DNA of 64,000 nucleotides from JAQVIJ01 sp041287365. GTDB taxonomy: Bacteria; Desulfobacterota; Dissulfuribacteria; Dissulfuribacterales; DYLC01. Under the pieces are notes generated by a model. That model was not told the DNA's origin. It did no database searches and saw only the letters and a list, made by a program, of their open reading frames with translations. The stretch covers positions 286,230 to 350,229 of the forward strand of contig JBEULL010000018.1 of NCBI GenBank assembly GCA_041287365.1, in the 5' to 3' direction. Positions within the stretch are counted from its first letter, which is position 1; the number at the start of each line of letters is the position of its first letter. The position numbers were made by a program, and so were the translations under genes. Positions 17,461 to 25,654 of this stretch are shown piece by piece.

Positions 17461-20400
17461 TTACTTGGTTTCCAATATGGTGACGAACATCTCGTCCGCC
17501 ATCTTTATGAGCTTGGCTGACGCTGTATATGCCTGCTGAAAACGAATCAAATTGGCCATTTCCTCGTCCAGAGACACGCCTGACACGGAGTCGCGGCGCT
17601 GTTGCAGCTCGTCCACCTGTGCCTTGCTGAAGTCGTAATCCTGCTGAAAACTGCGAGACTGAATACCTATGGTTCCAACTATTCCATGATACGCCTCGTT
17701 CAAGGTCGCATCGCTCAGATTAACTACGGCATGTTTAGAAAGGTCACGCATGGTCAAGGCATTTAGGTTGTTGGCCCTGGCCAGAATGCCTCCAGGAGGA
17801 GTGGAAAGCCCTGTTTTAGCAAGAAATCCCGAAATTCCAGGGGCATCGGTGGTATCATCCGCCAAAACAAACTTGGCCGCCTGCCCCTCTGTTTCTATGT
17901 GCAGTCTGCCGTCAGGCTCTATCCATGCCTTCACATCGTTTAGATCGTTCAAACGTTTGGCGATATCTGAGAGGCTGTCGTATTGAGGATTGACCTCGAT
18001 GTTGTGCACACCCATGAACTGCCCGTTGTTGTCATACAGGTAGATATTGAAAGTGCCTGCATTCATGTCTGACTTTATATTATTGAGCGGCTCAGCCATT
18101 CTGTCTGTCTTGAATGACCCGGCCAACTCGGGCTGCACATAATTCAGGCCAAGGGCGTTCAGAATGCCGCTGGTATCCTCGGAAAGGCTCATGGTCTGGC
18201 CGGTGGCTGTATTGGTCAATGACAGATAATGCTGCGTCTGACCCTGAATGGTAACGGTGGAAAGCGAAGCGCTCACGCCTGGTATGGCATTTAGAGCCGT
18301 TACCAGATCATTTAAGGTCATTGTACTGGGATTCACTTGAATCTGCCGAGAATCGATGTTGTTTCCGTCTGCATCGAAGTGATTCACCACAAAGGAACCC
18401 ACTTTCAATTTCTGAAACTGGGCAAGACCGGATGCAGCTGTGCCAAGAGGCTTAGTTGTATCAGTAACTGAGTTGATGGCATTCATGGGCTGTGTACTGG
18501 AAAAGCCAGCTCCAACCCCCAGATATGCCAAAAGCCCTGTAGTGTCATCGCCAAGGGCAACTGATGCCCAATGCTGAGAATTATTTGCCGGTTCGGGTTG
18601 TTCCTGCTCCAGACGCACTCGCAGAATGCCGTTATCCATCTCGGCGTGCAGGCCGTCGATGGCATCTATCGCTGCAATGATATCGTTCAACGACTGTTTT
18701 GTGGAATCGATGGTAATTTTCAATGGATTAACACCCACTGAATTTTCATCCAGATCCACCATCTTGCCGTCTTTGTCGTAGATGGATATGGAAAAACTGC
18801 CGGCTTTCACCACAGAACCAAGGGGTCGATTGGGCTCCCTGGTCATATTGGCGCTGGTCAGGCTGTCCGTTCCCCGAGGGCTCACTTGAGCAGCGGCTAT
18901 GAAACGCACATCCCGTGCAATCACCGAATGCACATCGATAGTGGCTGCATCATATCCAGTGAAAAAACTGTTCAGCCCAAGAGCAAGCAGGGCACCGGAT
19001 GTGTCATTCGAGAAACCGAATCCAGCCACCTGTGTGGTGCCATCGGCCTGAATCACCAATCTACCGTCCAAAATACGGGCAGACAGGCCAAGAGGCGTGG
19101 TCGTACCGCTAAACACCGCGTTATTGATGGCATCTCGAATAGTTTCCATGGAGGTGGTATCGGCGGTGATGGGAATGGTCAAAGGGTCGTTCACCTCAGG
19201 AGTCGTAGGGTCTGCATCGATCACCTGCCCGTTTTTGTCATACAGCCATATCTGAAAACTGCCATTCTTGACCTCATCGGAAAATTTCAGGCCGGATGCC
19301 TTGAGCCCGATGGGCTGATTGGTATTGAGGGCAGCGAAGTTACCCGTGGTCTCTTTCAGAGGAAGAAGACCAACTCCCTGAGAATGTTGGGCGTTTACCA
19401 GTTTTATTAACTCTGTGCCCAGAGTGTTTATCTGCTCCAGATAATTCGGAGGATATGCCTTGTCGAACTGGCCCAGATTCAGGCCGTACACAGCGCCCTG
19501 AACGGATTCTATGTTGAATGAAATGGGAGAAGTGCCAGGCATAATATCCGTAATGCGGATACGACCGTCATTCGTGAGGTCCACTCTCACTCGATCCACA
19601 GGAGGAGGGCCTGGAAGCTGAAATGCGGTGCGAATGGATTCCAGAAAATCACCCACAGTGGCATTGCTCTCAGGCGAGGCATGGTAATCGAACTGCCCTG
19701 TGATGGGCAGGCCGTTCTGATCCGTGCCGGAATAGCGAATACTGAAATCTCCGGTGACTGTAACTCCGTCGATTTGATTCCAACGAGTGGAGTATTTAAT
19801 GTTTGCACCGCTGGCGGTGTTTACTTGTGAACCGGTAAGAACCGCAGGATCAGGGGGTTTTACCATGTCTTTTATGGCCATCCAGCCGCCCAGCTCGCCG
19901 TTTTTCACGTCCTCGCTGCTCAATGTCACGCGCTGACCGTTCTGGCCGATCCACTTGACGCCATTGCCTTCGATACCCAAATGCCATGAACGATTACCTT
20001 CCACAAGAGGATTGCCCTGGCCTATGAGCACAGTATATGTGCCTCGTTGTGTCTCAAAATAACTGACATCCGCGATCTCTGACAACCTTTTAATGAGATT
20101 GTCTCTCTGGTCCCGCAGATCATTGGCTGCATGATGCCCGGATTCAGCGGCCACGATCTGCACATTCAGTTCAGCCACCTGATCCGTCAATTTGTTCAGT
20201 TCAGTCACAGATGCCTGAATGTTCTGGTCCACGTCCTGCGAAAGTTTCAAAAGCTGATTGTAGCGATCCTTGAGCCCGCCAGCCAGTAACTGGGCATTAT
20301 TCAAAAGACTGGTGCGCTCAGCCGTACCTTCGGCATTGTTGGCCACATCATCCCAGGATGTCCAGAACCGGCTCAAAAGTTCGTTGAGACCGTTGGTGTC

Positions 20401-20715
20401 CGCCTCGTTTACCACGCCCTCTATGAGCTTCATGCCACTCTGACGAGTCTGCAGCCCGGACATTACGGATGTCTTGTCGAACAATGTGGTAGTGATGAAG
20501 CGGTCGTAATCCCGAGTGACATCCGTGACATTCACACCGTTTCCAACCGGCCCGAAACTGGTCGGAGTCATGTAGGCAGGAGAAAGTGTGACGTTCTGTT
20601 TGGAATATCCCTCGGTATTCACATTGGCCACGTTGTTGGCCGCCACATGCAGATTGTTCTGATGGGCCAATATTCCAACCTTGGCCACATTCAAAAAGCT
20701 GCTGATTCCGGGCAT
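17461..20715 (-). CDS. flgK: flagellar hook-associated protein 1, greatly enlarged by internal repeats
   Basis: The N-terminus (residues 1-~240: NNVANVNTEGYSKQNV) and C-terminus (GVSLDEEMANLIRFQQAY) are typical FlgK. The length is 1084 residues against roughly 450-650 usually. The extra centre contains about four or five diverged copies of one ~110-residue module, recognisable by GSFxIxxYDxxG, then VNP/ITxDxxxxSLxDIxxAINxx, and ending DDTTGxLxxLGL (approximately 470-600, 628-742, 752-868 and 870-975, with a more diverged copy near 310-420). They probably form surface-exposed domains. The start abuts the flgN stop. Confidence 0.93.
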   Translation of the reverse strand: MPGISSFLNVAKVGILAHQNNLHVAANNVANVNTEGYSKQNVTLSPAYMTPTSFGPVGNGVNVTDVTRDYDRFITTTLFDKTSVMSGLQTRQSGMKLIEGVVNEADTNGLNELLSRFWTSWDDVANNAEGTAERTSLLNNAQLLAGGLKDRYNQLLKLSQDVDQNIQASVTELNKLTDQVAELNVQIVAAESGHHAANDLRDQRDNLIKRLSEIADVSYFETQRGTYTVLIGQGNPLVEGNRSWHLGIEGNGVKWIGQNGQRVTLSSEDVKNGELGGWMAIKDMVKPPDPAVLTGSQVNTASGANIKYSTRWNQIDGVTVTGDFSIRYSGTDQNGLPITGQFDYHASPESNATVGDFLESIRTAFQLPGPPPVDRVRVDLTNDGRIRITDIMPGTSPISFNIESVQGAVYGLNLGQFDKAYPPNYLEQINTLGTELIKLVNAQHSQGVGLLPLKETTGNFAALNTNQPIGLKASGLKFSDEVKNGSFQIWLYDKNGQVIDADPTTPEVNDPLTIPITADTTSMETIRDAINNAVFSGTTTPLGLSARILDGRLVIQADGTTQVAGFGFSNDTSGALLALGLNSFFTGYDAATIDVHSVIARDVRFIAAAQVSPRGTDSLTSANMTREPNRPLGSVVKAGSFSISIYDKDGKMVDLDENSVGVNPLKITIDSTKQSLNDIIAAIDAIDGLHAEMDNGILRVRLEQEQPEPANNSQHWASVALGDDTTGLLAYLGVGAGFSSTQPMNAINSVTDTTKPLGTAASGLAQFQKLKVGSFVVNHFDADGNNIDSRQIQVNPSTMTLNDLVTALNAIPGVSASLSTVTIQGQTQHYLSLTNTATGQTMSLSEDTSGILNALGLNYVQPELAGSFKTDRMAEPLNNIKSDMNAGTFNIYLYDNNGQFMGVHNIEVNPQYDSLSDIAKRLNDLNDVKAWIEPDGRLHIETEGQAAKFVLADDTTDAPGISGFLAKTGLSTPPGGILARANNLNALTMRDLSKHAVVNLSDATLNEAYHGIVGTIGIQSRSFQQDYDFSKAQVDELQQRRDSVSGVSLDEEMANLIRFQQAYTASAKLIKMADEMFVTILETK

Positions 20716-21291
20716 TCAAACCACCTCCTTCTTGTAGGCCGGCTGCATTCTCTGAGTCGGCCTGCCATAGGCTGCAGGCGTATAGGTAGGTTTTGCCTCT
20801 CTGTGTCTGGCGGTGAGAATGGCTACGAGGTCCTTGGTAAGTCTGGCCTGATCCTCCAGCCAGAGGGCATGACGCCTGTTTCGATCTGTAACCTCTTGTT
20901 TGATCATGCGGTATGCAACCAGCCAGCGAGTAAAACGGTCTATATCGGCATGGTCTATGTATTGTTTGAACACATCGAGCATAGTGTAATGTTCCACTGT
21001 CTTAACGCCACAGGCCTTGAGCAAGGTCTCGATGGTCAAAGAAAATCTCCGTTCGGTCAGGTCGATCATCTCGGCCATCTTGCGTTTTTTGGCCTGAATA
21101 TCCCAGAGCTTCAACAGATCGTTTCTTTTGATCTGCTCCCATTCCTGATCGAGCAACATGGAAAGCCCCATCCAGAACTCCATGAGTTCATCTGTCTTGC
21201 GCCAGAAAGAATCAGGCATGGGTGGCAGGACGATGCTGGTCTGCCGGTTATTGTAATTATTATATGTGGTTTCACTCTGATGAGTATTCAT
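20716..21291 (-). CDS. flgN: FlgN-like flagellar export chaperone
   Basis: A 191-residue, mainly helical, charged protein with a disordered start. No single motif is decisive. The size, helical content, and position directly upstream of flgK and flgL make it the FlgN-type chaperone that delivers those proteins to the export gate. It has a GGAAGGAG ribosome site, and its TGA directly abuts the flgK ATG. Confidence 0.7.
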   Translation of the reverse strand: MNTHQSETTYNNYNNRQTSIVLPPMPDSFWRKTDELMEFWMGLSMLLDQEWEQIKRNDLLKLWDIQAKKRKMAEMIDLTERRFSLTIETLLKACGVKTVEHYTMLDVFKQYIDHADIDRFTRWLVAYRMIKQEVTDRNRRHALWLEDQARLTKDLVAILTARHREAKPTYTPAAYGRPTQRMQPAYKKEVV

Positions 21292-21403
21292 TACGTCAGC
21301 TCCTTCCTGATGCTCGTATAATGCCTTTGCAGACTATCTTTGCAAAAACGATGCCTTGAATAAAAGGGAGAATTGAGCCTGTATTCCAGGACAGTTACAC
21401 CAC

Positions 21404-21441
21404 AAAAAGGGCATTTTTGTTCTTATCGGCAAAAAATGCCC
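21404..21441 (-). terminator. rho-independent terminator (minus strand)
   Basis: On the minus strand, GGGCATTTTTTG and CAAAAATGCCC flank a loop of about 10 and are followed by TTTTT. It is about 290 bases after the cytochrome b stop and before flgN. The loop carries GCCGATAA (minus, 21430-21423), an exact match to the sigma-28 -10 box but without a good -35, so a flagellar promoter here is only a possibility. Confidence 0.6.
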
Positions 21442-21548
21442 CTCTATATAATTCAAGTAGGAAGAAATGAGATGAAAGGACAATGACAGGAGGCGATTTC
21501 TATTCGCCCCCTTTGTGATTTATCTTTGATGGCATCGCAAAAACCCGC

Positions 21549-21675
21549 CAACTGCACAAATAATGTTTGATTGTTAATGGTTAATGGAAAGTCCCAAAAA
21601 TTTGGGACTTCCCTAATGCTAAATTGTGGTGCAATTCACCTTCATTCACCATTAAACATTGATTTGTGCAGGTTG
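21549..21675. repeat. MITE-like inverted-repeat element, copy 1
   Basis: The ends are imperfect inverted repeats: CTGCACAAATAATGTTT at 21552-21568 and AAACATTGATTTGTGCAG at 21654-21671. The centre is a hairpin AAGTCCCAAA/TTTGGGACTT (about 21589-21612). The centre and right end recur at 28285-28382. There is no coding capacity. The rest of the 443-base gap 21292-21734 contains only the terminator listed separately. Confidence 0.6.
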
Positions 21676-21734
21676 CATTCGGCGATATTTACCACAGTCA
21701 GTTACCAAAGATGCTTTTTACGAGGTCATCGTCT

Positions 21735-22325
21735 TTAGGTGGTCTCTTCAAAACCTGTGATCATGGCCTTCAAGTGGCTGAAGACTGTATGACCCGTGGT
21801 GGTGAGATAGACATGCAGTATTAGAAATGCCAAAAAGGCAAAGCCACCCAGTGTGTGCAGCAGCGCCACCGGCTCCAGAGGCCAGTTTATGCCCAGCCTC
21901 GGCCAGTCGTTGTAATAGAGATATAAAAAGCCTGTTATAAACTGAAGAGGAAAGAGCACCAGCTTGAGATTGAAGTAGGCCAGCCTTTGAAGGGGATTGA
22001 GCTTTCTATCCCTTGCCTTCTGAAATGGATGAGGAAACCCGCAGAAGATACCGCTTGTATAATAACAGAAGACCTCCTTCAAAAGCGTTGTGGTAGGCAC
22101 ATATTGCCTCCACTCGCCTGTTGTAAAGTGCCAAAAGGCCGCAAATACAAAGAGCACCACCAGCCCCCAGGCCGACCAGTAATGAATAGTATGGGCATAT
22201 TGAAAGCCCCAAATGCTCCAGGTGCCATGTATCTCAAACCCGCTCAAAATCAATAAAATCACCAAAGCGGCCTGTGTCCAATGCCAAAACCTTTCAAATC
22301 TCGTATATAGATATATCTCTTGCAT
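21735..22325 (-). CDS. membrane cytochrome b (Ni/Fe-hydrogenase/thiosulfate reductase b-type)
   Basis: The 196-residue protein has four hydrophobic helices and His residues placed as heme b ligands (FERFWHWTQ, HTIHYW, FWHFTTGEW, LLHTLGG, LILHVYLTTTGHT). It begins at 22325 behind AGGAGG; the frame extends upstream without a ribosome site. It lies 10 bases after the octaheme cytochrome c gene, so it should pass quinol-derived electrons to that enzyme across the membrane. Confidence 0.88.
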   Translation of the reverse strand: MQEIYLYTRFERFWHWTQAALVILLILSGFEIHGTWSIWGFQYAHTIHYWSAWGLVVLFVFAAFWHFTTGEWRQYVPTTTLLKEVFCYYTSGIFCGFPHPFQKARDRKLNPLQRLAYFNLKLVLFPLQFITGFLYLYYNDWPRLGINWPLEPVALLHTLGGFAFLAFLILHVYLTTTGHTVFSHLKAMITGFEETT

Positions 22326-22335
22326 GACAGACCTC

Positions 22336-23916
22336 CTATCGTTTGAATATGCGCAACAGCCCGTGAATACCCACACCTATGCCGGAAACAGCCACCAATA
22401 CCCATCCCAAAAGATCAACGCCAGTGCTTCTATCTCTGCCAGGCATGTAAAAGCCGGTAAGTTTTTGCAGCCTGCCTGCTCGTGCATGACACTCTTCGCA
22501 CTTCAAAGATTGCTCCTTTGGGGCCACCATGTGGTTTAGAGGCCAATAGGTTACCGTCTCTCTAAACTCCATCTTGCCTGAAAACGGCAATCCTGCCACC
22601 TGCATACCTGTCTCAGCGGCCTTCATCCAGTCGTAGTCAGCCCAATATGCGCCTGTGCCAGGTTTGCCAAAGAGCTTGGGGATTACAACGAGATGATTCT
22701 CCACATCGTACGGCTGAATCCCTCGATGCACCTTAAATGGAGCGATGCGGGAATTGGAGTCAGTAGGGCTGCCAAGCACTCGATAGAGCTGAATCGGGCC
22801 GTTTGTCTCGGTAACCTTATCTCCTACACGCATGTGCTGCATGGCGCCGTTATACCAAAAATATTCCGGCACCTGATTTTTTGCCCAGTGAAGCTCACCC
22901 TTCATGGTGCTGTAGGCAATGCCGGTCTCCTTGTTTTTGGTATCGATGGGCTTTCCATCTTCAGACTTTTTTCCTGCCTTTGACCAGTCCCAGAACATGA
23001 CAGTTGGGTTCTCACGGGCAAAGAGAGGAATATGACAGGATTGGCATGCCACCTTGTCCGTGTGATCGTTCATCTTCCAATTCTTTTTGTGCGGCGCGCT
23101 GGTATGGCATGACTCACAGGCGATACGATTTAGGGTATCCTTGGGCATAGCTGCTTTGTGGTCGTTCTGGGCCGGGTCAGAGTAGTGTCTGCCCTGAATG
23201 TGGTGCATCTCCGTGGTGTGGCAGCGCTGGCAGGCATAATTCAGGCCTGTCTTATCCATATGCACATCCAAAGATTTGAGAGGCGCGAAAAGGGACGAAT
23301 CCATATCCCCATGCTTCACACCATCTCCTCCACCGCCGAAGAAGTGGCATGCACCGCAGTTCTTTCGGCTTGGTCTGGAGATGTGTTGCGCCACCTCCTT
23401 GAGATTCGCCGGCTGAAAAACCTTGTCTCCGAATTTTTTTTCCTCATACACGGGGTTTCCACAGTCTGTAGGGAATTTTTTGTATGTGCCTGTGCTGTCA
23501 TGGCAGACCAGGCAATCCACATTCTCTTCAGACGAAAAATCAAAGTTGTTGTCCTTCCAACCGTAACCCGCATGGCAACTGGTACACCTGCACCAGTTAG
23601 ATACCACGGAGATTCAGAAATTGTTTACTGCGTTTTTTTTGCCGATGCCTCCGGCCTTTTCCCATGCCCACCGCCAGTGAATGGATTGATGCATCTGCTT
23701 GGCAGCCTCTGTATGGCACTTGAGGCAGGCCTTGGTCACCTCAGGCGCTGTCTGAAAATCCTCTTGTAACTCCTTGAATTTCTTGTGGTCAGCAGTGGAT
23801 TTAAGTTTTGCAAGCTCCGCTTGAGGCATGGCCTCGTTGACATTGGCCCATACCGAAACAGCACAAACCAGGCCTCCAGCCGCTAAAATACCTCTAATCA
23901 GCGATGATCTCCTCAT
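22336..23916 (-). CDS. octaheme tetrathionate reductase-family cytochrome c, predicted selenoprotein (in-frame TGA at 23614-23616)
   Basis: Read through one TGA, the frame gives a 526-residue protein: signal peptide (residues 1-~25), heme CLKCH before the TGA, then CTSCH, CLVCH, CGACH, CQRCH, CESCH, CQSCH and CEECH after it, and a C-terminal TM anchor. Only the joined frame reaches the eight hemes that define the family. The TGA falls at residue 101 in GKKNAVNNF-TGA-ISVV, where I expect a family cysteine; family knowledge from memory places a Cys near the Lys-ligated active-site heme. Both halves are in the same frame, so this is not a frameshift. A SECIS-like hairpin follows. The alternative is a nonsense mutation making a pseudogene. 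The start at 23916 has GGAGGTGG upstream and overlaps arsR by 23 bases. Confidence 0.8.
23576..23599 (-). promoter_or_regulatory. candidate bacterial SECIS hairpin
   Basis: On the mRNA, 24 bases separate the UGA from an AGGU apical loop (23589-23586). The loop sits on a 10-bp stem: UAACUGGUGC pairs with GUACCAGUUG, including two GU wobbles. The top (GGU-GC-AGGU) closely resembles the E. coli fdhF SECIS tip (GGU-U-GC-AGGUCU). Spacing is within the range used by bacterial SelB. Structure was folded by eye. Confidence 0.6.
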
Positions 23917-24283
23917 GCTCCACCTCCGTTTCTTGCATATTTTGTTGTGATTGCACTGCATTCAGACGTTTTTGCATCTCCTCCAAAAGCCCTTCTCGAA
24001 TCAACACAGCCCCTTGAAAAAATTTCTGATTTGCGATATGATAATAAATAGCCCTGCCCTCCCTTCTGCTGGCTACAGCCCCAAGACTGCGCATTATGGA
24101 CAGGTGCTGAGACACATTAGCCACCGTGATGCTCAGGGCATTGGCTAGCTCCGTGACTGTCTTTTCCCCTTCAGCCAGCAGCCACATGATACGAAGCCGA
24201 ATGTCAGAGGAGAAAATGCCACAAAAACTTGCATGTAATTTGAAGATGTCGGTAGTCACAACCAGGGCCTCTTTATTGGACAT
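23894..24283 (-). CDS. ArsR-family winged-helix repressor
   Basis: A 129-residue protein with the ArsR wHTH core (SSDIRLRIMWLLAEGEKTV, VSQHLSIMRSLG, RREGRAIYYHI). It lacks a classical ELCVCDL metal site; a single Cys21 sits in the N-terminal helix region. First gene of the ArsR-octaheme-cytochrome b operon. A 20-bp palindrome 14 bases upstream is its likely operator. Confidence 0.9.
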   Translation of the reverse strand: MSNKEALVVTTDIFKLHASFCGIFSSDIRLRIMWLLAEGEKTVTELANALSITVANVSQHLSIMRSLGAVASRREGRAIYYHIANQKFFQGAVLIREGLLEEMQKRLNAVQSQQNMQETEVEHEEIIAD

Positions 24284-24297
24284 TTGTATAAATTCAC

Positions 24298-24317
24298 ACT
24301 TGCATAATTATGCAAGT
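24298..24317. promoter_or_regulatory. perfect 20-bp palindrome, probable ArsR-family operator
   Basis: ACTTGCATAA/TTATGCAAGT is perfectly symmetrical and lies between the divergent arsR (start 24283) and CBS gene (start 24496). It could control both units. Confidence 0.65.
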
Positions 24318-24495
24318 ATTTGAAAATGTCAAGGCAAAAAATGAATGCACAAGGAAAGCCCACAACAAGATAATAGGACCAGAAGACCGTTTTGAGGACA
24401 TATCACACGGAAGTTGGAGTTTAATTGATTTAAATCAAGGAGATTTGTCTCATTTGAATTATAGTTGTTTTAAATTACAAAGGGAGGCTGCCATC

Positions 24496-25095
24496 ATGAA
24501 GAATAATCTGGATTATATGGAATCGGCTTTGCCAAAGATATCGGAAGAGGATATCTATGAGGCCATGAAGACCATTTCAGGATATCTTGATATAACCCCT
24601 GATGACTTCGCACTGCTTTATAGGGCTGCTTTTCGGCATGCCATTGAACGGATTAGAACCGCCGTTCAAGCAAAGGATATCATGACCAGAACGGTGATAA
24701 GCGTAGGGCCCAATACGCCTCTGGCACAGGTGGCATCTCTTATGGGCAAAAAACACATCTCAGGCATACCTGTCACAAACGAAAACGATGAAGTATTGGG
24801 CATGATCTCTGAAAAGGATTTTTTGAGAAATATGGGAAGCCAGACATCGAATTTTATGGAGGTGGTCGCCGCATGTCTGGGCAAAGGAGGCTGGGACGCC
24901 ATAAGTGTCCGCAAGAGTCTGGCCAAGGATATCATGACCACACCTGCCATAACAGTAAAAGGCAATACTCCAATTCTGGAAATATCAAGACTGTTTCACG
25001 AAAAGGGTATAAACCGCGCACCAGTTATAAGTGAAGAAAACAAACTCATAGGTATAGTATCCAGGGCAGACCTCGTGAAAGGATATACGATATGA
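24496..25095 (+). CDS. CBS-domain pair protein
   Basis: The 199-residue cytoplasmic protein has an N-terminal helical part (1-~55) and two CBS domains (KDIMTRTVISVGPNTPL; KDIMTTPAITVKGNTPI), which usually bind adenine nucleotides. The start at 24496 has GGGAGG upstream; the longer frame from 24310 would cross the palindrome and has no ribosome site. It overlaps the HPP gene by ATGA, so the pair probably works as regulator and membrane transporter. Confidence 0.88.
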   Translation: MKNNLDYMESALPKISEEDIYEAMKTISGYLDITPDDFALLYRAAFRHAIERIRTAVQAKDIMTRTVISVGPNTPLAQVASLMGKKHISGIPVTNENDEVLGMISEKDFLRNMGSQTSNFMEVVAACLGKGGWDAISVRKSLAKDIMTTPAITVKGNTPILEISRLFHEKGINRAPVISEENKLIGIVSRADLVKGYTI

Positions 25096-25643
25096 ACACC
25101 CTATTCAATTATTTCAATAAAATGAGAGGGGCATCCAAAAGCCCACCAGGTGTATCTGGAAGCGAAATCCTCTGGTCCTGGGTGGGCGCATTTATGGGTA
25201 TCTCTCTGGTGGCCTTGATTCACAGTGTCTGTGTTCAAAACTCAACCGGCTTGATAATGCTCGTAGGTTCATTTGGTGCCTCCGCTGTATTGCTCTATGG
25301 CGCGCCAAAAAGCCCCCTTGCACAGCCAAGAAATCTGCTGGGTGGGCATATATTCTCTGCCCTCATCGGTGTGGCTATCTATCAGATATTTCATGGCCAG
25401 ATATGGTTGGCCGCGTCCATTGCAGTAGCCACGGCCATAGCCGTAATGCATGTCACAAAAACCCTGCATCCGCCTGGAGGCGCTACCGCTTTGATCGCTG
25501 TTATAGGTGGTACCGATATTCATAATCTCGGTTATCTATATGCATTTATTCCGATAGGTCTGGGGGCATTGGTTATGCTGATAGTGGCGCTTCTGGTCAA
25601 CAATATACCCAAAAACCGCAGATATCCCGAGTTCTGGTTATGA
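25092..25643 (+). CDS. HPP-family integral membrane protein
   Basis: The 183-residue protein has about five TM helices and the family signature LHPPGGATAL. HPP proteins have been linked with nitrite transport in plastids and cyanobacteria; the substrate here is unknown. Coupled to the CBS protein by a 4-base overlap. Confidence 0.9.
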   Translation: MNTLFNYFNKMRGASKSPPGVSGSEILWSWVGAFMGISLVALIHSVCVQNSTGLIMLVGSFGASAVLLYGAPKSPLAQPRNLLGGHIFSALIGVAIYQIFHGQIWLAASIAVATAIAVMHVTKTLHPPGGATALIAVIGGTDIHNLGYLYAFIPIGLGALVMLIVALLVNNIPKNRRYPEFWL

Positions 25644-25654
25644 ACGAGCCTTGC

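Noticed and set aside
20647..21321. 224-codon + strand frame
   Set aside because: Antisense to flgN and the start of flgK, no ribosome site, no domain.
21423..21430. Sigma-28 promoter for flgN-flgK-flgL
   Set aside because: GCCGATAA matches the -10 box exactly, but no TAAA-type -35 is at the right distance and it lies in a terminator loop; kept only as a remark.
22336..23607. Annotating the octaheme cytochrome as a shorter protein starting at GTG 23607
   Set aside because: It would lack the signal peptide and first heme needed for export and for an octaheme enzyme, and no ribosome site precedes 23607.
23600..23630. Frameshift in the octaheme gene
   Set aside because: The upstream and downstream parts are in the same frame and homology is continuous; only one TGA separates them.
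23158..23769. 203-codon + strand frame across the TGA site of the octaheme gene
   Set aside because: Antisense shadow of a heme protein gene with eight heme motifs on the other strand; no ribosome site or recognisable domain.
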